Assembly: GCF_001010355.1 (NCBI RefSeq)
Contig: NZ_JPLA01000001.1
Coordinates: 62,001 to 126,000, forward strand
DNA length: 64,000 nt
Direction: 5' to 3'
DNA from: Dyella japonica DSM 16301
GTDB lineage: Bacteria; Pseudomonadota; Gammaproteobacteria; Xanthomonadales; Rhodanobacteraceae
The notes under the pieces were generated by a model. The model worked only from the letters and a program-made list of their open reading frames with translations, searched no databases and was not told the origin of the DNA. The position numbers and the translations under genes were made by a program. Below are positions 1 through 8,842 of this stretch, in pieces. The first letter of the stretch is position 1, and each line of letters starts with the position of its first letter.

Positions 1-105
1 AGTCTGACCAGTTTCGTGGTCGCCATGCTCGTAGGTTGGGCCGTGGCGTGGTTCGGGCTCGTGTGGTTCTCGAGAACCTCGGATGGTTTTGCCGATGTCC
101 TTTGA
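1..105 (+). CDS. C-terminal end of a polysaccharide ABC-2 permease (Wzm-type), truncated by the window
   Basis: The first 34 codons are open and end at TGA 103-105. The peptide is a hydrophobic, tryptophan-rich transmembrane stretch followed by a short polar tail ending FADVL, which is the usual finish of ABC-2 type O-antigen/capsule export permeases. It overlaps the start of a Wzt-type ATPase gene, and that is the standard wzm-wzt order. The membrane subunit would form the channel through which the lipid-linked glycan is moved across the inner membrane. Only the last helix is visible, so the family call rests on the tail and the neighbour. Confidence 0.7.
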   Translation, partial: SLTSFVVAMLVGWAVAWFGLVWFSRTSDGFADVL

Positions 106-1597
106 TCACGTCGTCCGCGTCGACCAGGCCAGCAAGTGCTTCCGCATTTACACGTCACCCTCCGATCGTCTGCGGCAGTATGGCGCGCGCTGGATGCAGC
201 GGGCGCTGCCCAACATCGCGCAGCGTTGTCTTCCATCGGGCCTTGCGAACAAGACCTTTCATCGCGAGTTCTGGGCACTTCGAAATATTTCATTCGAACT
301 GAAGCGCGGCGAAAGCGTAGGCATTCTCGGCATGAATGGCGCGGGCAAGTCAACGCTGCTGCAACTGGTGGCAGGCATCTTGAAGCCCACCTCCGGCCTC
401 ATTGAGACAAACGGGCGCCTCGCGGGCCTGTTTGAACTGGGGTCTGGTTTCAATCCTGAATTCACGGGGCGCGAGAACGTGTTTCTGAATGCGGCCATGC
501 TCGGCTTTTCGCGCACGGAAGTGCTCGAGCGCTTTGCCGCCATCGAACAGTTCGCCGGCATCGGCGACTTTATCGACCGTCCTGTCAAAACCTATTCCAG
601 CGGCATGATGGTGCGCCTCGCGTTCGCCGTGCAGGTCCAACTCGAACCCGATGTGCTGATCGTTGACGAAGCGCTTGCGGTCGGTGATGCGCTATTCCAG
701 AAGCGCTGCTATGCGCGCATCGAGCGCTTTCTGGCAGACGGAGGCAGCCTGTTGTTCGTATCGCACGATCAGGAGTCGGTGCGCACGTTGACCGACCGGG
801 CGTTGCTGCTAAGGGACGGAGCGACCGTCTGTGAGGGCACTTCGTCGGAGGTGGTGCTCGAATATCGCCGCCTGCTTCACGAAGCTGAAAATGAGCAAGC
901 ACGAAGCGTGCTGCAATACCTGTCGTCGGCGGCACGGGAGCGTGCTTCGGACATCGTCGCGACGCCAAAGTCGTCTGCCGAGCCTGCGGCAAAACCCGGC
1001 TCGACCCAAGCCAGCGCCGCGCTCGAACCAGGCGCACCGGCCCGCAGCCGAACGGGTGACATGTCGTTCGGCGACTTGGATGTAGAGATTCTGAGCACGG
1101 CAACGTTCGACGCGAAAGGTGCGCCCTGCGAACTGTTCTACCCAGGCGACGAGATCGATGTCAGGGTCCGCTACCGGGCCAACAAATCAGCCACGGGCTT
1201 GAACTTCGGCTTCCGGCTGCGCAACAAGGAAGGCGTAAAGCTGTATTCCGGCGGGACGTTCAACGAGGACCTGCTTGCATTGCCGGATAGTGCGACCCAC
1301 CGAACCTGGGATCGAGCTTTCGAGGAAGGCGAAGTGATCGAGCTGTCGCAGCGCTTCGAGTGCCGTCTTGGCGAAGGCTACTACGAGATTCAGTCTTACG
1401 CGGCTGAGGAAAAAATGATGGCTCCAGGGCACCAGCGCATGCTGCACTGGGTCGACGAGAGCGCGTTCTTCCGCGTGTCGATGAACAGAGCCGAGCGCTG
1501 GTACGGCGGTGTCGCGGACATACGGCCGGTGTGCCGCGTGACTCTGGTGGCGAACCATCGTGACCAAAGCCAAGGAGAACAGTTTGCGAGACATTGA
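83..1597 (+). CDS. wzt: Polysaccharide ABC transporter ATP-binding protein with C-terminal carbohydrate-binding extension (Wzt-type)
   Basis: The protein has 504 residues. An ABC ATPase domain fills the first half: Walker A GMNGAGKST at about 83-91, signature YSSGM at 171-175, Walker B VLIVDE at 191-196 and the switch histidine in VSHDQ near 228. A low-complexity linker (about 290-335) leads to a C-terminal beta-rich domain (about 340-490) typical of Wzt proteins that read the modified end of the glycan before export. It should energise the adjacent Wzm permease. The start at 83 has a weak GAGA upstream; ATG 95, overlapping the permease stop, is equally likely and would remove four residues. 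The gene overlaps the methyltransferase that follows, which fits a chain-terminator/exporter pair. Family assignment is firm; the sugar recognised is unknown. Confidence 0.92.
   Translation: MVLPMSFDHVVRVDQASKCFRIYTSPSDRLRQYGARWMQRALPNIAQRCLPSGLANKTFHREFWALRNISFELKRGESVGILGMNGAGKSTLLQLVAGILKPTSGLIETNGRLAGLFELGSGFNPEFTGRENVFLNAAMLGFSRTEVLERFAAIEQFAGIGDFIDRPVKTYSSGMMVRLAFAVQVQLEPDVLIVDEALAVGDALFQKRCYARIERFLADGGSLLFVSHDQESVRTLTDRALLLRDGATVCEGTSSEVVLEYRRLLHEAENEQARSVLQYLSSAARERASDIVATPKSSAEPAAKPGSTQASAALEPGAPARSRTGDMSFGDLDVEILSTATFDAKGAPCELFYPGDEIDVRVRYRANKSATGLNFGFRLRNKEGVKLYSGGTFNEDLLALPDSATHRTWDRAFEEGEVIELSQRFECRLGEGYYEIQSYAAEEKMMAPGHQRMLHWVDESAFFRVSMNRAERWYGGVADIRPVCRVTLVANHRDQSQGEQFARH
1572..1577 (+). 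promoter_or_regulatory. Shine-Dalgarno that selects a TTG start
   Basis: AAGGAG lies six bases before TTG 1584 and inside the end of the wzt-like gene. It has much better spacing than anything before the in-frame GTG at 1560, so TTG 1584 is the preferred start of the methyltransferase gene. Confidence 0.6.
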
Positions 1598-4304
1598 TCT
1601 AGCTCGCCGTCTCCTGTTGGCGTTCGGAGCGACCCGATTTGTCATAGTCGGCAGGCTCCCGGACGCGAGTCGAGCCTTACTCAACGACGCGGGCAGCGAG
1701 CTGTGCGACGGGTGGATGAGCGCATCTATCGCGAGCGCGCCGACATGTCTCGTGTGCGTCGACTTGAGTGACGAGGCACTGTCCCTGGCCCTGTCCGACC
1801 CGGCGGCCGCCCAGGCGAGCGGCATCTATATCCAGCACCGCGCAACGCCACAGGCAAAGTCGCTCGATATGCTGGAGCGGCTCTGCTTCGAGCTGGGCTA
1901 CCGCAAGCATCCGGCCTACCATCACCTGTTCGGCTATGCCGAACTGGAGTTGCAGTCGCCCGAGTTCGCCACGCTTTTGGAACCATTGGGCGGCGATACG
2001 CTGCCGCGCTTTCCGACGGCTCGGCTACTGGAAGAGCGCGATCTGCACATGGACATGTTGCGGGAAACCGGGCGCCGCGCGGATGCGCACATCATGCGCT
2101 ACGAGTGGGCGTCACAGTTTATCCGCCCCAACGACACCGTGCTCGACGCGGCCTGCGGTCTGGGCTACGGAACGCACGTGATGCGGCACCGGTCGCGCGG
2201 TTCCCGCTTCTTCGCCATCGACGGCAGCAACTGGGCCATCGACTACGCGTCGGCCTGTTTCGCCAGGGCTGGCACGGAGTACATCGCGGGAATGTTGCCC
2301 GAGGCTCTGAGCCGCTTCGAGGACTCGTCCGTAGACGTCGTCGTTTCGTTCGAGACGCTCGAGCACGTGCCTGATCCGGCCGGCTTGCTCGCACAATTCA
2401 GGCGAGTCCTACGGCCGGGCGGCCGCGTCATCGTCAGCGTTCCGAACGACTGGAGCGACGAGACCGGCGAAGATCCCAATCCACACCATCTGCACGTCTA
2501 CACCTGGCAACGTCTGCAGAGCGAGCTTGCGGCCGGCTATATCGTCGAGCACGCCGTCCGTCAGATCGCCAGTGGTTGCAAGCGCCTCGGCGCCGCCTGC
2601 GAATGGACCGAACGGCCGCGCACGCTCGAAGCTGTCGAGCCGGATGCCGCATCCGGGATCGAGGCCGAATGGTGGCTTGCTGTCGGCATGAAGTCGCCTG
2701 AAGAAGGGCTCGGCCTGCCCTATCGTGAAACCGTGCATGACGGTTTCGATGGCGCGACCCATCTCGTGGATTTCGGCGAGCACTACCAGAACCCGTGGTT
2801 GGTGCATGCCATGATCGAGATTCCATATCGTTTGCAACGTCCCGAAGAGCTGGGCAGGCTCGCCAGCGAATTGAGCCGCCGATGCCCGCGCGACTCGGCG
2901 GACAACGGCGCCGCGCTCGCCGTCATGAGCTATCGCGCTCTGGACGACCACGCGAGCGAAGAGGAACTGGTGGCGCTTGAGGCGCAGATCGGCGACTACC
3001 TCGCGCTGACTTCCGACAATCCTCATGTGCGGCGCTGGCAAGTATCGCTCGCCTATGCTCGTGCTCGCTTGCGCCTGCGGCGTGGCGAACGAGCAGCCGC
3101 TATCGAAGATTTCACCCGCGTCGCCCGCACCGAAGTTCGTTGGATCACACCGACACTTGGCACAAAAACGGTCGACGCTGCGTTCTGGCTCGGCCTGCTG
3201 TGGTGGCTGTCCAGCGAGCCGCAGAGCGCTCGACTGTGGTGGCAGCGTGGTCTTGAGTCGGCCTCTCAGTTGCTAGGTTGCGACTGGGTCGAGTTCTACG
3301 GCAATGCTAGCGCGCCACTCGTATTCCCGATGAACGATGCGGTCGAGATCTCCGACAGGGCTGCGGCATGTGCGCAAGCATTATCTATCACGCACAACCC
3401 GACGCCAGCGACGAGCGCCCTGCTTCATGCGATCAGCCAACAATCGCTGCGATCGGCGGTACGCCAGCAGAGCGCTGATTTGGCGTCATCGCGCGTAGAA
3501 GCAGGCAATCTGCGGAGCGAATTCGCGCGGGTGTGCCAGGAGCTTGAGGCGCAACGCGCGGACAAGGAGGGCATCGAAACCCTGTCCATCGATCGCCTCA
3601 GCCAGATCATTGCGCTCGAAACGCGCGTGGAGAAGACGGATGCCGCGCTCCGTCTCGTCGAGCGGATGTCGATCGAAAGGCTGGAAACGAACCGCGCGCT
3701 CGAAGCTCGCCTCAAGGAAACTGACGCGGCGCTCGATGGTGCGAAGGAGTTGACGTTGAAACGCCTCGAGGAGATGAAGGCGCTCGAATCGCGCCTTCAG
3801 GAGACCGACTCAGCGCTCGATGCTGCGAAAGAGCTGACAGTGCGACGTCTGGAGGAAATTAAGGCGCTAGAAACGCGCCTGAAAGAGACCGACGCAGCGC
3901 TCGATGGTACGAAAAAGCTGACTATGCAACGTGTCGGAGAATTTCAAGCGCTCGAAGCGCGCCTGGAGGCGACTGACGAAGCGCTCGATTGCGCGAAAGC
4001 GCTGACGGCGCAGCGGCTCGAGGAAATTCAGGAGCTCGAAGCGCGCTTGTTCGAGACCGACTCCGCGCTCAATGACACGAAAGAACTTTCACTGGAGCGG
4101 CTCGCCCGTATCCAGGAGCTAGAAGAGCGCATTAAGCGCACGGACGCCGGTTTGCGCGAGGCGCAGGCGCTCGGGATCGAACGGCTGAACCGCATTCATG
4201 AACTCGAGAGTCGACATGTCGCCGACGGCGAGCCTGCGTCGGCCGCGCCAGAACGTCACCAACCAGACGACTCCCTTAAGACCATGCCCACCATCATAGG
4301 GTGA
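1584..4304 (+). CDS. SAM-dependent methyltransferase with long C-terminal coiled coil, WbdD-like chain-terminator candidate
   Basis: About 906 residues from TTG 1584 (GTG 1560 would add eight). Residues 186-196 are methyltransferase motif I (VLDAACGLGYG), followed by an acidic motif II region and a class I Methyltransf_11-type core to about 300. A helical middle region follows. Residues 684-879 are seven consecutive 28-residue heptad repeats of the form xTDxALxxxxxLxxxRLxxxxxLExRL. In E. coli WbdD, a methyltransferase/kinase with a coiled coil caps the O-antigen, measures its length and hands it to the Wzt C-terminal domain. Here the gene overlaps the Wzt-type gene by 14 bases, but I see no kinase motifs. 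The role as glycan terminator or molecular ruler is inference; methyltransferase and coiled coil are directly visible. Confidence 0.85.
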   Translation: MRDIDLARRLLLAFGATRFVIVGRLPDASRALLNDAGSELCDGWMSASIASAPTCLVCVDLSDEALSLALSDPAAAQASGIYIQHRATPQAKSLDMLERLCFELGYRKHPAYHHLFGYAELELQSPEFATLLEPLGGDTLPRFPTARLLEERDLHMDMLRETGRRADAHIMRYEWASQFIRPNDTVLDAACGLGYGTHVMRHRSRGSRFFAIDGSNWAIDYASACFARAGTEYIAGMLPEALSRFEDSSVDVVVSFETLEHVPDPAGLLAQFRRVLRPGGRVIVSVPNDWSDETGEDPNPHHLHVYTWQRLQSELAAGYIVEHAVRQIASGCKRLGAACEWTERPRTLEAVEPDAASGIEAEWWLAVGMKSPEEGLGLPYRETVHDGFDGATHLVDFGEHYQNPWLVHAMIEIPYRLQRPEELGRLASELSRRCPRDSADNGAALAVMSYRALDDHASEEELVALEAQIGDYLALTSDNPHVRRWQVSLAYARARLRLRRGERAAAIEDFTRVARTEVRWITPTLGTKTVDAAFWLGLLWWLSSEPQSARLWWQRGLESASQLLGCDWVEFYGNASAPLVFPMNDAVEISDRAAACAQALSITHNPTPATSALLHAISQQSLRSAVRQQSADLASSRVEAGNLRSEFARVCQELEAQRADKEGIETLSIDRLSQIIALETRVEKTDAALRLVERMSIERLETNRALEARLKETDAALDGAKELTLKRLEEMKALESRLQETDSALDAAKELTVRRLEEIKALETRLKETDAALDGTKKLTMQRVGEFQALEARLEATDEALDCAKALTAQRLEEIQELEARLFETDSALNDTKELSLERLARIQELEERIKRTDAGLREAQALGIERLNRIHELESRHVADGEPASAAPERHQPDDSLKTMPTIIG
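3633..4220 (+). repeat. Seven in-frame 84-bp repeats encoding a coiled coil
   Basis: Seven units of exactly 84 bases (28 codons, four heptads) run without gaps, preceded by one degenerate partial unit. The best conserved positions are ETD at the start of each unit, RLEE in the middle and ALE-RL near the end. Unit length is strictly kept while sequence varies, suggesting growth by in-frame duplication with selection for heptad register. Confidence 0.9.
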
Positions 4305-4310
4305 TCCGCT

Positions 4311-5588
4311 TTGAACGATCAGACAACGACCAAGAAGACCTGTGTTTTTACCAGCGCAGCATTGAACTACATTCCTAAAGTTCGGATGCTCTTCAAATCA
4401 TTGCGTGAACTGCACCCGGAGTTCGAGCTGCACCTGGCGCTGTCCGACGTCCTCCCCGATGACGTTGACCTCAGCGTCGAGCCGTTCGACGAAGTTCATC
4501 CGCTGAACACGCTCGACATACCTGACGTCGATGGCTGGGCGTTCTGTCACAACATCGTCGAGCTGTCCACGGCGATCAAACCGTTTCTGCTCGAGAAGCT
4601 ATTGCGTCGCGAGAATTGCGAGCGCGTCCTGTACTTCGATCCAGACATGGTGCTGTTCTCCCGCGTCGATGATCTGATCGATGCGCTTGGCGATGCAAAC
4701 GTCATTCTAACCCCGCATCAGATCGAGCCGGAGTCGCGCTTGCGCGCCGTCATCGACAACGAAATATGCAGTTTGAAACACGGCATCTATAACCTTGGAT
4801 TCGTGGGAGTCAAGGCGACAGATGAGGGCCTGCGTTTCGCTGACTGGTGGAAGCAGCGGATCTATCACTTCTGTCGCGCCGACATTGCGAACGGCCTCTT
4901 CACGGATCAGCGATGGATCGACCTGGTTCCGGCATTCTTCTCGGATGTCGCCATCATTCGCTCCCCCCGTCACAACGTCGCGCCCTGGAATCTCACGACA
5001 CGCGACATCTCGGGCGATTTCGAGACCGGCTTCGCCGTCAATGGCGAAAAGCTTGGGTTCTATCATTTCACCGGCTTCGATAGTGGTGCGCATCGAATGA
5101 TGGCTTCCATCAATGCCCGCCCGGGCTCGAACACCGGTGTGCTGATTGATTGGTACGAGCGCGAGACGGCCCTTCTCTCGGCCGATCCGCTCACCAATAT
5201 CAAGTGGGCGTTCGGCTACTTTTCGAACGGCGAGAAGATCAACCCGGCGCATCGCCTGGTTTACCGCGAGCGCGTCGATTTGCAGTGCGCGTTCCCTAAT
5301 CCTTTCGATGCGACGAACGGCGGCTACCACGGCTGGATCACCGCTCAGGGCCGGGTCGAATATCCTGGTATTGAGACTGGGTTGCCTGACCCGGCACTGC
5401 TGCAACTCAGGCAGCAATTGACAGCCGGCTTCCGTCCGAACCAAACGGAGCAATTTGACTGGCGTCGCGCACGCAACATGGCAGCGGATGCGATTTCCAG
5501 TCCGAAGCATGCGAGTCGCTACGCAAAGCGTGCGTGGGAAATCGTTCGGCAGGAAGGGCTGCGTGGCATTACTCGTCGCCTGGACTAG
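4311..5588 (+). CDS. Nucleotide-sugar-dependent glycosyltransferase (GT-A fold, GT8-like)
   Basis: The 425-residue protein begins at TTG 4311, six bases after the preceding stop, with AGGGTG upstream at suitable distance. The N-terminus (VFTSAALNYIPKVRML) is the first Rossmann strand typical of GT-A transferases. Residues 110-112 are DPD within a YFDPDMVLF context, the metal- and nucleotide-sugar-binding DxD motif, and a later histidine-rich segment (FYHFTGFD) resembles the second metal site. No membrane segment is visible, so it should work at the cytoplasmic face on a lipid-linked acceptor. Its place between the WbdD-like protein and another glycosyltransferase argues for assembly of the exported glycan. 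Donor and linkage cannot be told from sequence. Confidence 0.8.
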   Translation: MNDQTTTKKTCVFTSAALNYIPKVRMLFKSLRELHPEFELHLALSDVLPDDVDLSVEPFDEVHPLNTLDIPDVDGWAFCHNIVELSTAIKPFLLEKLLRRENCERVLYFDPDMVLFSRVDDLIDALGDANVILTPHQIEPESRLRAVIDNEICSLKHGIYNLGFVGVKATDEGLRFADWWKQRIYHFCRADIANGLFTDQRWIDLVPAFFSDVAIIRSPRHNVAPWNLTTRDISGDFETGFAVNGEKLGFYHFTGFDSGAHRMMASINARPGSNTGVLIDWYERETALLSADPLTNIKWAFGYFSNGEKINPAHRLVYRERVDLQCAFPNPFDATNGGYHGWITAQGRVEYPGIETGLPDPALLQLRQQLTAGFRPNQTEQFDWRRARNMAADAISSPKHASRYAKRAWEIVRQEGLRGITRRLD

Positions 5589-5729
5589 ACCTTCCTTCGA
5601 GCTTAGTAGCGTAAGCCATAGACGTGCCGTTTCGTAAAAACCACACCGAGATCCGCTACGACCGGACCCGCCCGCCTGGCAATCGAGGCGTGCTGCTGTG
5701 GATTGGGCCAGAAAGGGATATCCAGACCT

Positions 5730-7484
5730 ATGCCTTCATCAACTCTGCCAGACGTGCCTTCCGATGCCCAACTCATAGAGTTTCGATGGGCGGTGGATCA
5801 TTTTGCGCTCACCGAGGAAGGCACACTGCTGTTCTTCGGCTGGGCCTTGCACGACAGGGAAGACATCATGTCGCTGACCATGATCCTGCGGTTCATGGAC
5901 GGCACAGACCAGCGCTTCAACGTTGTCTACGGCACGGAGCGCACAGATGTCGCCAGCGCAATCGCTGACAACCCGCGGTCTCTGATGTGCGGCTACTACT
6001 TTTTTGGGCACGCGCGTAGCGCAGAGTTTCTTTCGATGTCGCTGGAAGTGCAGCTTGCCGACGGGTCACAAGCCCTGCTGCCGACAAACTGCGCGATGCC
6101 GCAATCCAAAAGCAAGACACGCGATGACCGCAGATCGCAACGCGTGCAGACGATGGCACGCCTAGTACGCCGGTCCTGGTTTTTTGCCCGATCGGGACGA
6201 TTCGTCGACCTGGCTACCGTGGCGCGACGCTACCTGGCGGGAAAGCCACGCGTAATGGCAAACGGCATCGAGAGCATCGTCCAGACGCTCGCTAAACATT
6301 CACGTGCAGAACTGATCGTCGATCACGATCTTGGCGGCGGAGCGAATCACTTCAGACAATCGCTCACCGAGGAGCTCGTCTCCGCGGGGTGTGCGGTGCT
6401 GATTCTAACGTTCCATGTGCCGACGCTGCGCTATGGATTGGAGTGCCGCACACAGGATATGACAACACGCATTGCTATCGATCTCAATGAGTTCTTCGCA
6501 AAGCTACGCGAATTCCCATTAAGCCGAATTCACTACAACAACACCGTTTCCTTCACGAATCAGTTGGCGGTGATCGAGGCATTGTCGTCGGTTGGCATGA
6601 CGGTGCCCGTGTCGTATTACATGCATGATTTCCATTCCGTCTGTCCGTCGCACTTCCTGCTCGATGTCGAAGGGCGATACTGCAGCGTGCCGGACGTGCA
6701 CCGTTGCCAAAGCTGCCTGCCAAGGATGAGCGAAGGTCTTGTGTCGCTTTTCGCCGAGCGCGATATTCAACTTTGGCGCCGCCGCTGGTTGAGCTTTCTA
6801 CTTAAGACCGACGAGATTGTCTTCTTCTCCAACTCCAGTAAGGAGCTATTGCTGCGTGCCTATCCACAATTGGGACGTCACTCGGCACTAAAACTCAAGC
6901 CGCACGACATTTCCGATTTCCCGTCCGCAACCGTGCAATTCGACCTCAAGGCGAAGTTGAATATCGGCGTCGTGGGACGAATCAATGCGCATAAAGGTGC
7001 GGCGATTGTCAATCAGATGGCGGCTGCGCTCGACGCGCGCGGCATGAAGGAGCAAATCACGGTATTCGGCGCGATTGACGGACGCCAAAGGTCGCCCTCG
7101 CTGGTTGTCACGGGATCATATCAACGCGGCAATCTCGCCAGCCTCCTGACCAAACACAACGTGAATATGATCGCGTTCACGTCGGTCTGGCCGGAGACGT
7201 TTTCCTTTGTCGTTGCAGAAGTCATGAGTTTGGGTTTGCCGATCATCTGCTTCGATCTCGGCGCGCCCGCTGAGCGCGTTAGTGCTTATCCCCTCGGCCG
7301 GGTCGTTCCATTTAGCGATGGCGCGACGCTGGTCGAAGCCACCGTCGCGTTTCGCGATGAGCTGCTGGAAAAAGCGGCAAAGTCGGAGCAAGGGGTGAGC
7401 CCGATCGTTGCGTCGACTCGCGGCGCTGAGCCGGCCGCCAGAGCGCGCCAGGACAAGCAAGCAGCCTCTGTGGCTCGGTCATAA
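5730..7484 (+). CDS. Glycosyltransferase family 4-like protein (GT-B) with N-terminal extension
   Basis: About 584 residues from ATG 5730 (an in-frame TTG at 5703 would add nine). The first 130 residues are an extension of unknown fold, then a basic linker, then two Rossmann halves. The C-terminal half has VGRINAHKG and, near residues 489-497, ETFSFVVAE, the EX7E motif of retaining GT-B transferases that holds the sugar nucleotide. A cysteine-rich insert lies in the middle (several Cys between genomic 6640 and 6720). It closes the polysaccharide operon, 141 bases after the preceding gene. G+C content looks lower than in the rest of the window, common for glycan loci. The specific sugar is unknown. 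Confidence 0.82.
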   Translation: MPSSTLPDVPSDAQLIEFRWAVDHFALTEEGTLLFFGWALHDREDIMSLTMILRFMDGTDQRFNVVYGTERTDVASAIADNPRSLMCGYYFFGHARSAEFLSMSLEVQLADGSQALLPTNCAMPQSKSKTRDDRRSQRVQTMARLVRRSWFFARSGRFVDLATVARRYLAGKPRVMANGIESIVQTLAKHSRAELIVDHDLGGGANHFRQSLTEELVSAGCAVLILTFHVPTLRYGLECRTQDMTTRIAIDLNEFFAKLREFPLSRIHYNNTVSFTNQLAVIEALSSVGMTVPVSYYMHDFHSVCPSHFLLDVEGRYCSVPDVHRCQSCLPRMSEGLVSLFAERDIQLWRRRWLSFLLKTDEIVFFSNSSKELLLRAYPQLGRHSALKLKPHDISDFPSATVQFDLKAKLNIGVVGRINAHKGAAIVNQMAAALDARGMKEQITVFGAIDGRQRSPSLVVTGSYQRGNLASLLTKHNVNMIAFTSVWPETFSFVVAEVMSLGLPIICFDLGAPAERVSAYPLGRVVPFSDGATLVEATVAFRDELLEKAAKSEQGVSPIVASTRGAEPAARARQDKQAASVARS

Positions 7485-7610
7485 GGCTAGCCAGGGAATC
7501 AAGCGCGACGAGCGTGGAAGGTCTTCCTGCACGTGTTGCAAGGAACACGGAACTACTGGCCTTCTCTGTTTTCTGCTGCCGCCGGCCAGCGTGGGCAGTG
7601 GACATCGAGC

Positions 7611-8036
7611 CTAAGTGGCGCAACTCTGCTTCAGGATGCTCGCCAACGACTCAATATTGCCGATCCAGGCGGAGAACAGACCGGCGTCCTCTTCCCACAG
7701 CTCCCGCAGTTCGCTGGACTTGGCGCATACGCGCAGGCATGCCTTCGAGCCGAGCTCGGCCAGAGCGGTGAAGTCGAGTGTGGCCAGGCCTTTGCGCCAG
7801 GCTATCCGGGCTTCGGTTTCGTCATCGTCCAGTGGTTGCCCGGTTTTCGCGGAGAGGATGACGGCGGCGGAAGCGAGAACCGCCTGGCCGGCCTCATAGT
7901 CCAGGTAGTCTGCGGCAAGCGCGGTCTTGAATGCTGCCTGCATGACGGGTCGTGGATCGGCCCTCGGAATCAGTTGTTCCTCGAGGAAATCCAACGCGGT
8001 GTCGTCGTCAAACACTCTCGCGGCCCAGGCACCCAT
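7611..8036 (-). CDS. DUF4259 family protein
   Basis: A 141-residue soluble protein starting MGAWAARVFDDDTALDFL, which is the family-defining opening of DUF4259 (usually MGAWG-x-FDND-A-D), followed by alanine-rich helices and a conserved acidic stretch. The function of the family is not known. It is convergent with the glycosyltransferase gene and lies 51 bases beyond the start of the small gene at 8087-8335, on the same strand. No signal peptide or membrane segment is seen. Family call is fairly sure; role is not stated because nothing in the context fixes it. Confidence 0.75.
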   Translation of the reverse strand: MGAWAARVFDDDTALDFLEEQLIPRADPRPVMQAAFKTALAADYLDYEAGQAVLASAAVILSAKTGQPLDDDETEARIAWRKGLATLDFTALAELGSKACLRVCAKSSELRELWEEDAGLFSAWIGNIESLASILKQSCAT

Positions 8037-8086
8037 CGGTCTCTCCTTACGTCAATAATTAGCTGAAACACCAAACCGCGACACGC

Positions 8087-8335
8087 TCATTCTTTCAGCT
8101 TGTGGCTGTCCTCGGCGGTCAGGTCCAGGCCGTACACCTCTCGCAGCTTCTGGATGTGCTGCAGCGTCTTCGTCGAAAATGGCTTCTTGTTTTCGAAAGC
8201 ATGCAGGGCGATCCCTTCGATCAGGTCGCCCAGGGAGATGTCCATAGTTTCGGCGAGGCTCTTGAGCACCTTCAGGATTCGCTTTTCGATGCGTACGCCG
8301 GTCTGCACGCGGTCGATTTTCGTTTCATTGTTCAT
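8087..8335 (-). CDS. Small hypothetical protein, possible ribbon-helix-helix-like regulator
   Basis: 82 residues, charged, with a short beta-like segment (KIDRVQTGVRIEKRILKVL) followed by helices, a pattern reminiscent of ribbon-helix-helix DNA-binding proteins, although I cannot confirm the fold. Its ATG overlaps the stop of the upstream acetyltransferase gene as ATGA, so the two are translationally coupled. No catalytic motif is visible. A role as a partner or regulator of the acetyltransferase, as in GNAT/RHH pairs, is possible but speculative; such toxin pairs usually have the regulator first, which is not the case here. Confidence 0.6.
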   Translation of the reverse strand: MNNETKIDRVQTGVRIEKRILKVLKSLAETMDISLGDLIEGIALHAFENKKPFSTKTLQHIQKLREVYGLDLTAEDSHKLKE

Positions 8336-8823
8336 GGCGTGTTCGTTGGTCGCTCAAATTCAGGTTGGAAGCTGGCCAAGGATTTGCGGAACAAGAGGCT
8401 CCTTGGGCTCCGCTCCAGGAACGGCTTTTCCTTGTAATCCAAGCTTCGATAGAGGGCAACTGCAGGAATGAGATCCTGTCCTGTATCGAACTCGATGGCC
8501 TGGACGCCCTCCCCTGCCACGAAACGTTCCGCCTGCATCATCAGTGCACGCCCGATGCCTGAGCGGCGTGCTGACGGAACAATCCAAAGACGGTAGAGCC
8601 TGGCGGGTTCGGCATCCGCAGGAAGTCTCACCACGATCATGCCCAGTATCGAGAGTTCACGACACGCGAAGATCGCGTGGGCGTGCTGCAGGTCAGCGAC
8701 AGTGAGTGAACCCTCTGGCTGGTCGTGGCCGCTCTCGCGAAGCTCGGCCGTCATGTAGGCACTGATGCGATGAAAGAGGCTGCAGTTCGCCGCCGTCTCG
8801 AGAAAGTCGATCGTGTCGTCCAT
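8332..8823 (-). CDS. GNAT family N-acetyltransferase
   Basis: About 163 residues from ATG 8823, chosen because GGAG precedes it and because the family-like sequence (MDDTIDFLETAAN) begins there; the longer open frame upstream is compositionally unlike a protein. The acetyl-CoA-binding motif A is seen as LWIVPSARRSGIGRALMMQAE, with the R/Q-x-x-G-x-G/A core in RRSGIGRA, preceded by the beta-4 strand and followed by the beta-5 ALYRSLDY segment. It should transfer an acetyl group from acetyl-CoA to an amine; the substrate is unknown. It is coupled to the small protein gene downstream. Confidence 0.85.
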   Translation of the reverse strand: MDDTIDFLETAANCSLFHRISAYMTAELRESGHDQPEGSLTVADLQHAHAIFACRELSILGMIVVRLPADAEPARLYRLWIVPSARRSGIGRALMMQAERFVAGEGVQAIEFDTGQDLIPAVALYRSLDYKEKPFLERSPRSLLFRKSLASFQPEFERPTNTP

Positions 8824-8842
8824 CGAGGTAGCTCCACTTGGA

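Noticed and set aside
3633-4220. 84-bp tandem repeats as a CRISPR-like array
   Set aside because: Units are in-frame coding sequence with continuous heptads, no spacers, and units vary throughout.
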